Positions 8,778-17,417 of a DNA stretch of 31,049 bases are shown here, piece after piece (position 1 is the stretch's first letter; every line of letters begins with the position of its first letter). The notes beneath the pieces are model-generated. The model saw only the letters and a program-made list of their open reading frames with translations, had not been told where the DNA came from and made no database searches. The DNA is from JAUPVL01 sp964512085 (GTDB taxonomy: Bacteria; Patescibacteriota; Saccharimonadia; CAILAD01; BJGX01). The translations under genes and the position numbers were made by a program. The stretch spans positions 1 to 31,049 of the forward strand of contig CAZEIU010000006.1 of NCBI GenBank assembly GCA_964512085.1, written 5' to 3'.

Positions 8778-9109
8778 ACGACAAAGCTTGGGACGACTTA
8801 GTTAGCCTGTTAGAGGAAAAGTATCCTCAGCTCAAGTTTGATAAAAACATTACTGCTCTAGAAGAGAACTCCAAATACAATAAAACAACTGAGACTTTAG
8901 AGTTTGATAAGGACGGCAAAACTTACCAAGTAAAAAGAATTACAACGCCTAGAATTATAGATAAAAAAACTCACTATCATCACAGGGGTAGCGCTGAGCG
9001 TATTGAATATATCTACGACCCAACAGAGACTACAAGCAAAGCGACATTTTATAGTCAGCTCGCTAGTGGAGAATTTGTTGAGATTGACCCTCAAGCAATG
9101 ATAAATTAG
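8774..9109 (+). CDS. Small hypothetical protein coupled to the zinc-ribbon gene
   Basis: 111 aa, soluble and highly charged, with no signal or membrane segment. It starts with MNDKAWDDLVSLLEEKYPQ. Later segments are predicted beta-strands (EFDKDGKTYQVKRITTPRII, then AERIEYIYDPTE). The family is not recognised. The ATG lies inside the stop of the upstream gene (ATGA overlap), so the two are probably translationally coupled. The next gene, gltX, has its own promoter immediately downstream. Confidence 0.75.
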   Translation: MNDKAWDDLVSLLEEKYPQLKFDKNITALEENSKYNKTTETLEFDKDGKTYQVKRITTPRIIDKKTHYHHRGSAERIEYIYDPTETTSKATFYSQLASGEFVEIDPQAMIN

Positions 9110-9130
9110 CTATAAAGCCCAGTTTTGCGC

Positions 9131-9136
9131 TATAAT
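9131..9136 (+). promoter_or_regulatory. -10 box of gltX with leaderless spacing
   Basis: A perfect TATAAT is followed by exactly 6 nt (TTAGCT) and then the ATG at 9143. A transcript starting the usual 6-7 nt downstream would begin at the start codon. No clear -35 is seen. Confidence 0.6.
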
Positions 9137-9142
9137 TTAGCT

Positions 9143-10561
9143 ATGAATAGACCTGTAAGAACTCGATTTGCCCCTAGCCCCACAGGTATGCTCCACATTG
9201 GAGGTGTACGTACGGCGCTCTTTACGTACTTATTTGCCAAAGCAAATAAAGGCACTTTTGTGCTGAGACTAGAAGACACTGATAGAGAAAGGTTTGTAGA
9301 AGGTGGTGTAGAGCAAATAGTACAAAGCTTGGATTGGCTTGGTATTCACCCTGATGAGGGTGTTTGGTTTGAGGATAAACCCGGTAAACACGGGCCGTAT
9401 GTACAGTCACAAAGATTGCCACATTATAAAAAATACGCGCAACAATTGGTTGAAAAAGGATTGGCCTACTATTCGTCAATCACTCCAGAAGCCTTTGCCA
9501 GCCTTAAAGAAGAGGCTATTTTAGCAAAAAAACCGTTTATATATAAGCAAGCAATGGAGCCATCTAAAACCACTTCTAACACTGACAATCTACCTATTAG
9601 ATTAAAAATAGGTAGCGGAGTAACTGAATGGGTAGATGAAATTCGTGGGAAATCGATAACATCAAATGATTTACTAGATGATTTTGTTATTATAAAAGCC
9701 GATGGCTATCCAACATATAACTTCGCTAATGTGGTCGATGACCATCTTATGGATATAAGCCATGTTATTAGGGGAGATGAATTCATATCAACTACTGCCA
9801 AGCACGCCTTGCTCTATGACTTATTGGGGTTTGAGAGACCAAAGTGGGCTCATTTACCGGCAATATTAGGCCCAGACGGCAAAAAGAAAATGAGCAAGCG
9901 AGATGGTGATGTTAATGTGTTAGATTACAAACAAAAAGGCTACCTACCAGAAGCGGTTCTAAACTTTTTAGCCTTACTAGGGTGGAATGATGGATCCCAA
10001 CAAGAAATATTTAGTATTGAAGAACTTATAAACAAATTTGATTTAAACAGAATCCAAAAAAGCCCTGCTAGATTTGATATTGAGCGCTTAAATTGGATGA
10101 ACGGTGAGTATTTGCGGTCAATGGACAATAACCTTCTTATAGAAAAGCTAAGGGATTTCTTGCCGTCAGAGTGGTATGCAGACTTAAGTTATCTAGGCAA
10201 GGTTCTTTCTATTGATAAAGAAAGAATCAAAACACTTTCTGAGGCGAAGTATGTTATGGAGATATTTTTTGAGAAGCCAGAAATTGACCAAAACCTACTT
10301 ACTGCCAAAGATGACATAATAGATATTAAAAAGTGGCTCGGAGCAGTTACAGACACAATACAGTCGTGCGAGTTTACTCATGACGCTTTAGAAGTAGCTA
10401 TGCGTGCCTTAGTCGATAAGTTAAGCATTAAAACTGGTCAACTATTTTATGCACTTAGAATTGCGCTCACTGGTCGCACTCAAGCACCAGGCTTGTTTGA
10501 TATCATGCTTGTACTGGGCAAAGAAGAAACTCTCAAGCGTCTTGACCTTGCTATAAAATAA
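9143..10561 (+). CDS. gltX: Glutamyl-tRNA synthetase
   Basis: 472 aa from the ATG at 9143. An in-frame TTG lies 18 nt upstream, but it precedes the -10 box and is unlikely. Class I signatures are present: RTRFAPSPTGMLHIGG (HIGH box, residues 18-21) and KKKMSKRDGD (KMSKS loop, 249-253). LRLEDTDRER, DGYPTYNFANVVDD and HVIRGDEF are typical GluRS blocks. The enzyme charges tRNA-Glu, and possibly tRNA-Gln if an amidotransferase pathway exists. The cysteine zinc-binding motif found in some GluRS after the catalytic insertion is absent (SSITPEAF there). It converges on nrdB with 14 bp between the stops. Confidence 0.97.
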   Translation: MNRPVRTRFAPSPTGMLHIGGVRTALFTYLFAKANKGTFVLRLEDTDRERFVEGGVEQIVQSLDWLGIHPDEGVWFEDKPGKHGPYVQSQRLPHYKKYAQQLVEKGLAYYSSITPEAFASLKEEAILAKKPFIYKQAMEPSKTTSNTDNLPIRLKIGSGVTEWVDEIRGKSITSNDLLDDFVIIKADGYPTYNFANVVDDHLMDISHVIRGDEFISTTAKHALLYDLLGFERPKWAHLPAILGPDGKKKMSKRDGDVNVLDYKQKGYLPEAVLNFLALLGWNDGSQQEIFSIEELINKFDLNRIQKSPARFDIERLNWMNGEYLRSMDNNLLIEKLRDFLPSEWYADLSYLGKVLSIDKERIKTLSEAKYVMEIFFEKPEIDQNLLTAKDDIIDIKKWLGAVTDTIQSCEFTHDALEVAMRALVDKLSIKTGQLFYALRIALTGRTQAPGLFDIMLVLGKEETLKRLDLAIK

Positions 10562-10575
10562 TAGATTAAGTTAGA

Positions 10576-11610
10576 TCAGCTCCAGTCGAGTGTACCACCG
10601 GTTTGGTACTCAGTAACACGAGTTTCGAAAAAGTTCTTCTCTTTAGTAAGATCTACTGCTTCACTCATCCAAGGAAATGGATTTTTGACATTAAATTGTT
10701 TTGGTAGACCTACAGCACTCAAGCGACGATCTGCAATATACTCAATGTATTGTTTAAATCCTTCGGCGTTCATTCCAAATATCCCACGAGGAAACACTTG
10801 TTGTGCATACTCATACTCGAGCTTAGTAGCTTGTTTTACCAAGTCTACAATATGTTTTTTAAACTCGTCTGTCCATAACTCTGGTTGTTCATCTTTAATC
10901 GCATTGATCATATTGATACCAAAGTTGAGGTGCTGAGATTCGTCGCGCATAATGTATTGAATTTGTTCGGCACTACCTACAAGTTTATTTTGGCGCTGAA
11001 AACCAAATATCACCGCAAAGCTCGAGTAGAAGAAGATACCTTCTAAAATAAGGGAGAAGACACACAAGTTTTCTAAGAATTTTTGATCGTTTTTGAATGT
11101 ACCGGTTTTAAATTTGGGATCAAATATACCTTCGTTAAATGTAAGTATAAACTTTGCTTTAGAGAAGTGAGCTGCATTCTCGCGATACATATTAAATATT
11201 TCACCGCCATCAAGGCCCAAACTTTCGACAATATATTGATAAGCATGGGTGTGTATCGCTTCTTCATAGGCTTGACGTAATAAATACATACGACACTCTG
11301 GAGAGCTAATGTGTTCATATAGTGCCAATACAATATTATTAGCAGCAATCGAATCGGCTGTAGTAAAGAACCCTAGAGCTGTCTTAAAGGCTAATCTCTC
11401 GTCTTCGGTAAGGTTGTTGGATTTCCATAGTTCGATATCGTCTTGCATAGCTATTTCGGTAGGTAGCCAGTGATTAGCATTACCGGCCAAGTAGGCATCC
11501 CAAGCAAAGGTATGTTTCATGGGATGAAGCTGAACTACATCGGCATCTTCACCGTTGATTATTCTTCGCTTATTAATATCTGGTCTTTTAGAACTCATTT
11601 TTATGCTCAT
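10576..11610 (-). CDS. nrdB: Class I ribonucleotide reductase, small (radical) subunit
   Basis: 344 aa. The ATG at 11610 is preferred because AAGGAG sits 5 nt upstream. An in-frame GTG at 11616 overlaps that site. The di-metal ligands are all present: Asp86 (TTADSIAAN), Glu117 and His120 (EEAIH), Glu190 (ILEGIFFYSSF), and Glu224 and His227 (RDESQH). Tyr124, four residues after His120, matches the tyrosyl-radical position, so it is not a Phe-type class Ic protein by that criterion. The tail VTEYQTGGTLDW is the usual large-subunit-binding end. It generates the radical used by NrdA to reduce NDPs. It lies 27 bp downstream of nrdA in one operon. Confidence 0.96.
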   Translation of the reverse strand: MSIKMSSKRPDINKRRIINGEDADVVQLHPMKHTFAWDAYLAGNANHWLPTEIAMQDDIELWKSNNLTEDERLAFKTALGFFTTADSIAANNIVLALYEHISSPECRMYLLRQAYEEAIHTHAYQYIVESLGLDGGEIFNMYRENAAHFSKAKFILTFNEGIFDPKFKTGTFKNDQKFLENLCVFSLILEGIFFYSSFAVIFGFQRQNKLVGSAEQIQYIMRDESQHLNFGINMINAIKDEQPELWTDEFKKHIVDLVKQATKLEYEYAQQVFPRGIFGMNAEGFKQYIEYIADRRLSAVGLPKQFNVKNPFPWMSEAVDLTKEKNFFETRVTEYQTGGTLDWS

Positions 11611-11637
11611 AAACACTCCTTGTAGCTAATTTACTTT

Positions 11638-14370
11638 TTATTGATTTTGGTTAGATGTGGGTGCGTTTTCGGCTACAGTAGCAAACTCACGCTTGTGGGT
11701 AGAGCCGTATTCGGCAGTATCAACTGTTGATTTTTCGACTTGAGAGGCCGCCAGAGAACGCAAGTAATAAGTTGTTTTTAGACCCATTTGCCACGCGTAG
11801 GTATAGATGTCTGATAGCCGTTTACCTGATACACCGGCAACAAATATATTAAGGCTTTGACTTTGGTCAATCCATTTGCCGCGATGGGCGGCAATTTTTA
11901 TTAGCCACTCTGGCCCGACTTCGAATACTTCTTTATATTTTTCTCTAATCTCAATAGGAATCTCAGATATTTTTTGGATAGATCCATCATAAAATTTTAT
12001 TTTTTGCATTATTTCTTCGGTCCATAAATCAATCTTCTTCAAATCTTCAATAAGATAAGAGTTTATTACCGTAAAATCGCCACTCATATTCGATTTAACA
12101 TATAAGTTTTTGTAGATTGGTTCGATGCAAGGATAACAGCCAGATATATTAGATATCGATGCGGTAGGTGCGATAGCCATAGTATTGCTGTTACGCATGC
12201 CATATTTTTTGACATGTTGTCGTACATCCTTCCAGTCTAATTTGCCTTTACGTTTAACATCTATTTTTAAGCCACGTTCTTTCTCTAGTAAATCGAGGGT
12301 GTCGACAGGGAATATACCACGGTCCCATTTTGAACCTTTGTAGGATTTGTATGCACCGCGTTCTTTGGCCAACATGCTCGAACCTAGAATTGCATAGTAA
12401 CTAATAAGCTCCATGCTTTCATCGCCAAACTGTACGGCTTTCTCGCTATCAAAAGCAATATCTAGAAGGTAAAGTGCATCCTGGAATCCCATTATGCCCA
12501 GGCCAACCGGTCGATGGCGCATATTAGACACTTCACATTCTTTGGTGGTGTAGTAATTAATATCAATTACATTATCAAGTATTCGCATGCCAATTGTTAC
12601 AGTTTCTTCAATAAGTTCACGGTCTAGTTTACCTTTGTTGATATGCCTAGCGAGGTTTACCGAACCTAAGTTACAAACAGCTGTTTCTTCGGCAGAGTTA
12701 TTAAGAGTTATTTCGGTACAAAGGTTTGAGTTGTGTATAACTCCGGCGTGATCTTGTGGCGAGCGAACATTACAGGCATCTTTAAAGTTAATCCATGGGT
12801 TGCCAGTTTCAAACAACATCGTAAGCATTTTGCGCCATAATTGTATAGCCGGAATCCTTTTGAATTGGCTGAGTTCGCCTTTGTCGGCTTTTGATTCGTA
12901 TTCTTCATAAATCTTCTCAAATTCTTGACCATAAGTATTATGTAGCTCTGGTGTCTCTTCGGGCGAGAAAAGAGTCCATTGTTCACCAGCCTGAACACGT
13001 TTCATAAATAAATCGGGGATCCAATTGGCTGTGTTCATATCGTGGGTGCGACGCCGTTCGTCTCCAGTATTTTTGCGAAGTTCTAAAAAGTCCTCAATAT
13101 CGAGATGCCATGTTTCTAAATATACACAGGTAGCGCCTTTTCTTTTGCCCGATCGACTAATTGCCACAGTTGTGTCGTTAGCTATTTTTAGAAAGGGTAT
13201 TACGCCTTGAGAGGGTATATTGACAGTCTTAATAAGCGAACCAGTTGCTCGAATATTACTCCAATCTGTCGCGATACCACCAGAGAATTTACTCATCAGT
13301 GCGGTATCTAGATAGACTTTGAAGATATGTTTAAGGTCATCTTCGACGGTATTTAAGAAGCATGAACTTAATTGGGCAAAGGTTGTGCCAGAGTGAAAAA
13401 GAGTAGGGGTTGATGGCACATAGCGCAAGGTAGAGAGCACATCATAAAATTTCTTGGTCCACATTTCTTTGTCAGCTTTTTTCTCTAACACAGTAAGCCC
13501 CATAGCTATTCGCATCCAGAATATCTGTGGAGTTTCTAGCCTAGTGCCTCGACCCTCATTTTGTATAAAATACCTGTCGTGCAACATATCAAGACCCATG
13601 TAATCAAATAGGCTATCTCTTTCGGGTTGTAAATAAGTTGCTAGCTTTTCTAAGTCAAAATCTAGCAATCTCTTGTCGAGGCGTTTTTCTTTAACAGTAT
13701 TTTTTACATAATCAACAAATGTTTTTTTGTAAGCCTCGGCTAACTTGTCGTCTTTATCGGTACCCAGAACTTCTCGGTATATTTTTTTGCGTAGCAAACG
13801 AGCCGCTACTGTAGAATATGCATGATCTTTTTCTATACATGATTTTGCAGCCATAATTAGAGCCTCTTGGAGTTCTTCAAGAGTAATTCCGTCGTATAAA
13901 TTACTTTTGGCTATTTGGGCCAAATCGTCAATGTCAATTGAGTCTTCTACGCCCTCGGCGGCTTCAACCAAATTCTTTACTAGTTTAGTATAACTAAAAT
14001 ATTCAATACCGCCGTCTGGCAAACTAACTTTTAGTTCGCTGTGTTCGAGTTTTTCAGCAGAGCGGTTGGCCTCAACCTCTCTTAAACTTTTATGGCGCTC
14101 TCTATAGAGTATGTAGCTCCGAGCCGTTTTATAATAATCAGCTCGCATTAATTCTTTTTCGACCATATCTTGAATAAGTTCAACTTCTGGTACAGTATCA
14201 TCTAGCTGGGCCTCCAAAACCGAAATAATATTGTCGACCAACTGAGGTATTTCAGAGACAGGAATTTCATTATCTACAGAGTCGCTTGCTTTTTGAATAG
14301 CAACAATAATTCGGTCTGGCTCAAAATCAACAACTTGGCCATTTCTTTTTTTAATACTAGATATACTCAA
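11638..14370 (-). CDS. nrdA: Class I ribonucleotide reductase, large (catalytic) subunit
   Basis: About 910 aa. AGGAGG (14376-14381) lies 5 nt before a TTG at 14370 and only 2 nt before a GTG at 14373, so TTG is marginally better. Numbering here uses the GTG. An ATP-cone (KKRNGQVVDFEPDRI, residues about 7-100) is followed by a second ATP-cone-like block (about 114-203). The catalytic core has Cys338 (SSCFLNT), Asn550-Cys552-Glu554 (NLCTEI) and Cys567 (AVCNLGSVNL), matching the E. coli C225, N437/C439/E441 and C462 set. The radical-transfer tyrosine pair is present (KTTYY). The tail after it has about 40 residues with no cysteine, so the usual C-terminal redox pair is missing. It is co-transcribed with nrdB. 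Confidence 0.96.
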   Translation of the reverse strand: MSISSIKKRNGQVVDFEPDRIIVAIQKASDSVDNEIPVSEIPQLVDNIISVLEAQLDDTVPEVELIQDMVEKELMRADYYKTARSYILYRERHKSLREVEANRSAEKLEHSELKVSLPDGGIEYFSYTKLVKNLVEAAEGVEDSIDIDDLAQIAKSNLYDGITLEELQEALIMAAKSCIEKDHAYSTVAARLLRKKIYREVLGTDKDDKLAEAYKKTFVDYVKNTVKEKRLDKRLLDFDLEKLATYLQPERDSLFDYMGLDMLHDRYFIQNEGRGTRLETPQIFWMRIAMGLTVLEKKADKEMWTKKFYDVLSTLRYVPSTPTLFHSGTTFAQLSSCFLNTVEDDLKHIFKVYLDTALMSKFSGGIATDWSNIRATGSLIKTVNIPSQGVIPFLKIANDTTVAISRSGKRKGATCVYLETWHLDIEDFLELRKNTGDERRRTHDMNTANWIPDLFMKRVQAGEQWTLFSPEETPELHNTYGQEFEKIYEEYESKADKGELSQFKRIPAIQLWRKMLTMLFETGNPWINFKDACNVRSPQDHAGVIHNSNLCTEITLNNSAEETAVCNLGSVNLARHINKGKLDRELIEETVTIGMRILDNVIDINYYTTKECEVSNMRHRPVGLGIMGFQDALYLLDIAFDSEKAVQFGDESMELISYYAILGSSMLAKERGAYKSYKGSKWDRGIFPVDTLDLLEKERGLKIDVKRKGKLDWKDVRQHVKKYGMRNSNTMAIAPTASISNISGCYPCIEPIYKNLYVKSNMSGDFTVINSYLIEDLKKIDLWTEEIMQKIKFYDGSIQKISEIPIEIREKYKEVFEVGPEWLIKIAAHRGKWIDQSQSLNIFVAGVSGKRLSDIYTYAWQMGLKTTYYLRSLAASQVEKSTVDTAEYGSTHKREFATVAENAPTSNQNQ

Positions 14371-14387
14371 CACACCCTCCTTTTATT

Positions 14388-14403
14388 ATTCTACATATAG
14401 TGT
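14388..14403 (-). promoter_or_regulatory. NrdR-box-like site 1 (5' leader of nrdA)
   Basis: The 16-mer with core CTACATATAGTGT matches the published NrdR-box pattern ACACTATATATAGTGT at 13 of 16 positions by hand alignment. It lies between the predicted transcription start and the nrdA start codon. NrdR is the near-universal bacterial repressor of RNR genes and usually binds two such boxes. Confidence 0.65.
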
Positions 14404-14420
14404 TTGCGCTAATGCTTAAT

Positions 14421-14436
14421 ACACTATATACATAAA
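14421..14436 (-). promoter_or_regulatory. NrdR-box-like site 2 overlapping the nrdA -10
   Basis: ACACTATATACATAAA matches the first ten positions of the NrdR-box pattern exactly (11 of 16 overall). It starts 33 bp from site 1, about three helical turns, close to the tandem spacing known for NrdR. It covers the -10 hexamer, so binding would block RNA polymerase. Confidence 0.6.
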
Positions 14437-14451
14437 CAATTGCATAGTCAA
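14423..14451 (-). promoter_or_regulatory. nrdAB promoter (TTGACT-17-TATAGT)
   Basis: On the minus strand, -35 TTGACT (14446-14451) and -10 TATAGT (14423-14428) are 17 bp apart. The predicted start near 14416 leaves a leader of about 45 nt. The 352-bp gene-free stretch 14371-14725 thus holds this promoter, the two NrdR-like boxes and the upstream gene's terminator. I see nothing definite in about 14452-14646. Confidence 0.75.
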
Positions 14452-14645
14452 ATTATATTTAACTATTCGCACACTAAAATTACTCTTACGAACATAATAC
14501 GAACTTTCCCCCAAAATTGTCAAGCTATTATGTGATTAAAAGCTTGAAAACATAGTACTATCTCAAAAACAAAACTTAAGTTTATAATAACGCATCTCGA
14601 TAATTGCTGTCTATAGTAGATAGGCTAGTTTTATACGAATTGGTA

Positions 14646-14699
14646 ATAAAAACCGCTTAGAAAGTTATGAAACCTGTGGTTTCAAAGTCTTCTAAGCGG
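14646..14699 (-). terminator. Rho-independent terminator of the moxR-VWA operon
   Basis: On the minus strand, CCGCTTAGAA (14699-14690) pairs with TTCTAAGCGG (14661-14652), with an inner GAAACC/GGTTTC stem. A TTTTTATT tract follows directly. It lies about 27 bp after the VWA stop codon. Confidence 0.85.
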
Positions 14700-14725
14700 A
14701 TGTTGTGAAATATAGTTGTACTATA

Positions 14726-16132
14726 TCATCTATTTACAACGCTAATTTGTTCATCACCATAGAATGGTATCTCAATATCGGTATAGGTGCTACTGTGACT
14801 AGCTAATGAGGGATTACTAGAGCCTACGCATACGGTATGTAATTGTATATCACTGCCAATAATGTCATAAATATCTTGCTCGGTAAAAAAGTCTCCGCCA
14901 TCAGTAATTAAAAGAATCTCTGGCTTAGTATCCTTAGTGGCAATTTTGCGAACTTCACTTGCCGCTACTCTTAGTGCCTCTAGAATATTCGTACCGCCGC
15001 CCAAACTACTATCTTCTAGTTCAATAAGTTTTCTAATAAGCTGCTTTTTAGCTTTAAGGTCTTTGGCAAAAGTAATACTACCTGTCGTAGAGGCAAAGGG
15101 CATAAAGAAATACTGAGATTTATTGTCTAGATTTGCTCCAACCACAGTTGCTGCTACTGCCGCAGCCGCATTTATAGGTTTATCCATCATACTTCCTGAT
15201 ACATCGGTAACAATAAATAACAATTGACCGTCGGGTTCTTGATCGATTGCGACCTGTTCGGTGTATTCTTCGGTATAGGGTTCGTCAACAATTACTTCTT
15301 TTTCTATAGTGTTAGTGACAGTTTCTGGGAACTCATCCTCAGCAAGGTGTTGCAAAACTGGTAGTTCGCGCCTCGACATCTTTCGCGCCAGAACATCTCT
15401 CGGCATAGCCCAATCGAGTGGCCTGGCTAGAGAACGTAAGTCGCGAACCCGTCGATAACGTCGTGTTTCAAAATCATCGGCAGGAACTGGACTTTTAACT
15501 AGGCGAGTTTTTGTAGTGGTAGTTTTTACTTGTTCAACGACTTTTTGCTTAACTTTCCTTACCAAATGACGCTTCTTCTTAACCTCAATATACTTTTGAG
15601 CTTTGTCTTGAATCTTCTTGGCCGCATCCACTACAGGCAATCGTGAACTATTGAGAATTTCAATAAAATGCATAACTACACTTGGATCAGTACCAATACT
15701 AAAGTTTGGATTAGCGCTTTTCATAGCGCCCTTGATTTCAGCAATTTGTTTTCTAGTAAGATATCTACCTTCTTTATCTTCCTCGTCATTTTTATCAATG
15801 TAGTACTTAGACTTCTTTCTGATGCCGATCGACTTAAGAAGCTTGTCCCACAAACCATGGGGCGTAATGTCTTCAAGAGACTCGAGCTCGACAATAGTGC
15901 CTTGACTATCAGTTAGCTCTTGCCACTGTTGAAAAGCGTCATCATAGGTAAAGTGGGTGTCTAGCGGATAATTTGCTTCATCTAACACTAAATACGAAGC
16001 CGATTCTATATCATCTGGTAGCTCATTTAAACCTTGAGATACAATTTGCTGACTATCATTATCTAATCTTGATTGCTGGTTACCTGCCCACCAATCAATA
16101 ATCTTTTGCCACAAAGTGGAGGATTCATTCAT
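14726..16132 (-). CDS. VWA (von Willebrand A) domain protein partnered with MoxR ATPase
   Basis: 468 aa. A long N-terminal region contains acidic stretches and a very basic segment (about 181-232, KKKRHLVRKVKQKVVEQ). The C-terminal VWA domain (about 301-468) has a complete MIDAS: Asp310-Ser312-Ser314 in TDVSGSM, Thr381 in GGGTNILEAL and Asp411 in LLITDGGDF. It should therefore bind a divalent metal and a partner. MoxR/VWA pairs (such as RavA-ViaA or the CoxD/CoxE types) act together in complex assembly, metal insertion or stress responses. The target here is unknown. It starts 5 nt after the moxR stop, with AGAAGG as ribosome binding site. A strong terminator follows. Confidence 0.88.
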   Translation of the reverse strand: MNESSTLWQKIIDWWAGNQQSRLDNDSQQIVSQGLNELPDDIESASYLVLDEANYPLDTHFTYDDAFQQWQELTDSQGTIVELESLEDITPHGLWDKLLKSIGIRKKSKYYIDKNDEEDKEGRYLTRKQIAEIKGAMKSANPNFSIGTDPSVVMHFIEILNSSRLPVVDAAKKIQDKAQKYIEVKKKRHLVRKVKQKVVEQVKTTTTKTRLVKSPVPADDFETRRYRRVRDLRSLARPLDWAMPRDVLARKMSRRELPVLQHLAEDEFPETVTNTIEKEVIVDEPYTEEYTEQVAIDQEPDGQLLFIVTDVSGSMMDKPINAAAAVAATVVGANLDNKSQYFFMPFASTTGSITFAKDLKAKKQLIRKLIELEDSSLGGGTNILEALRVAASEVRKIATKDTKPEILLITDGGDFFTEQDIYDIIGSDIQLHTVCVGSSNPSLASHSSTYTDIEIPFYGDEQISVVNR

Positions 16133-16137
16133 TTTTA

Positions 16138-17382
16138 TCAGCCTTCTAGAGAAAATCGTACCACTTTGTCATCATCGGCATTAATCTCGTCTAGTTCGGT
16201 CTTGAGTCGAGCAGTAATATCGGCAATCGCAGGTGAAGCCGGACCTCTGTCGACGACCTTATCGATTAGAGTTTTTAGATCTAGCGCAGTACCATACCAA
16301 AGCTTTCCACCGATAGTAATTTGCAAGTCAGTATTACCGTCTTGGTGAGACTTGATGTCGGCTAAAGCCTCGGCAATCGCAGCCAGATCTTGTAAACGGT
16401 CTTCATCACGCTTACGCTTAGGCAGCATCTCTTCACAAACTTCTGCCCAAATTCGGTCATCGCTTGATCCGTCACCAATGGTTACTAGGCCATAGCGTAG
16501 AGCAGTGAGATCACTAAATTGAACTTCTGTACGGCCATTCAATAGAGCGCAGGCACGTGAAAAGTCATGCAACTTGGCCTCAGAACGAGGTGTTACTTCG
16601 TTAGGGAGAATCAATTCAGCCGGATTGTTAGGGTCAGCATTGGCTTGTGCTTCTGAAATGCGACGAGCAATATAATTTTGAATCAGATAGGCATGCATAA
16701 GCTTGATAGCGGGCGGTACGCGTACACCGTCAGGTGCATCAATAGTGTCAGCAAATTCTTTGAGATCGGCGTAGCTAAGTCGAGGTAGAGTCAGGTGACT
16801 ACCGCTCGTATTAAGATAGGTGGTATACATTCTGGTGCTATCCACCAAGCCATCAACTCGCGGTACATATCCCTTGCACATAATTCTATCCAGTACCGCC
16901 GCCGTAGCAGCAGTATCGCGATGAAAGTTGGTAGTCATAATCGCAGTATGCAAAGGCACTATAACTGGTGGCTGATCCTTTGTTTCAAATCGCCGCTCAT
17001 TGAGCACTGTATGAAGTGCACGTACAAGCGGGTCACCACCATCAAAAAACTCATCAAGAAAAGCAAATTCAACATCACAGATTCCGCCGTCAAGATTGAA
17101 GACTTGACGTCCGGTATTCATGTACTCCTGAGGTATCTCGCTACCAATTAGATCATCGGGCATAGTGTCGCGAGTAATTTGCTTACTAAAAGTATGGGCA
17201 TCAGGAAACAGTTGAAAAATTAGCCGTGCAGTCATTGACTTAGCACGACCTGGCTCTGAGAACCAAACAATATGTTCTCTGGTAACCAACCCAAACATAG
17301 CCTGGGTAAGCAAATCATCCCATCCAACAGCAACATGCTTAATAGCTAAGAAGCCTTCCCTTAAATCGTCTCGAAAAGCCAT
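16138..17382 (-). CDS. MoxR-family AAA+ ATPase (RavA-like)
   Basis: About 414 aa. Two ATGs are adjacent (17385 and 17382), and AAAGGA lies 5 nt before the second. Counting from the first, the Walker A variant is SEPGRAKS (about 43-50), with Ala where most P-loops have Gly. RavA-type proteins have a comparable PGIAKS. Walker B is VEFAFLDEFF (Asp111-Glu112), followed by DPLVRALHTVLNERRF. Sensor 1 is MTTNFHRD (Asn153), and VLDRIMCKGYV carries the arginine-finger region. A C-terminal lid/LARA-like region follows. MoxR ATPases remodel partner complexes with a VWA co-factor, here encoded immediately downstream. Confidence 0.9.
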   Translation of the reverse strand: MAFRDDLREGFLAIKHVAVGWDDLLTQAMFGLVTREHIVWFSEPGRAKSMTARLIFQLFPDAHTFSKQITRDTMPDDLIGSEIPQEYMNTGRQVFNLDGGICDVEFAFLDEFFDGGDPLVRALHTVLNERRFETKDQPPVIVPLHTAIMTTNFHRDTAATAAVLDRIMCKGYVPRVDGLVDSTRMYTTYLNTSGSHLTLPRLSYADLKEFADTIDAPDGVRVPPAIKLMHAYLIQNYIARRISEAQANADPNNPAELILPNEVTPRSEAKLHDFSRACALLNGRTEVQFSDLTALRYGLVTIGDGSSDDRIWAEVCEEMLPKRKRDEDRLQDLAAIAEALADIKSHQDGNTDLQITIGGKLWYGTALDLKTLIDKVVDRGPASPAIADITARLKTELDEINADDDKVVRFSLEG

Positions 17383-17417
17383 CATAATCCTTTCATGTCA
17401 AGGTGGTGCAGTTGAGT

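Noticed and set aside
9125..9142. A longer gltX frame starting with TTG at 9125
   Set aside because: It would add six residues encoded across the -10 box itself. The ATG at 9143 fits the family start and the promoter.
10685..10936. An 83-codon frame opposite nrdB, and similar long frames opposite mreB, nrdA and the kinase
   Set aside because: They lie wholly inside well-supported genes on the other strand and have no domain, promoter or ribosome binding site of their own.
14512..14646. AT-rich inverted repeats (for example CAAGCT...AGCTTG at 14521-14546) and a TATAAT at about 14582 upstream of nrdA
   Set aside because: The stems are short with large loops, no gene follows on the plus strand, and such matches are expected by chance in AT-rich spacer DNA.
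14711..14726. Short inverted repeat ATATAGT-TGT-ACTATAT beside the VWA stop codon
   Set aside because: It resembles half of an NrdR box but is 260 bp upstream of the nrdA promoter and lies at the end of a gene. It is probably chance.
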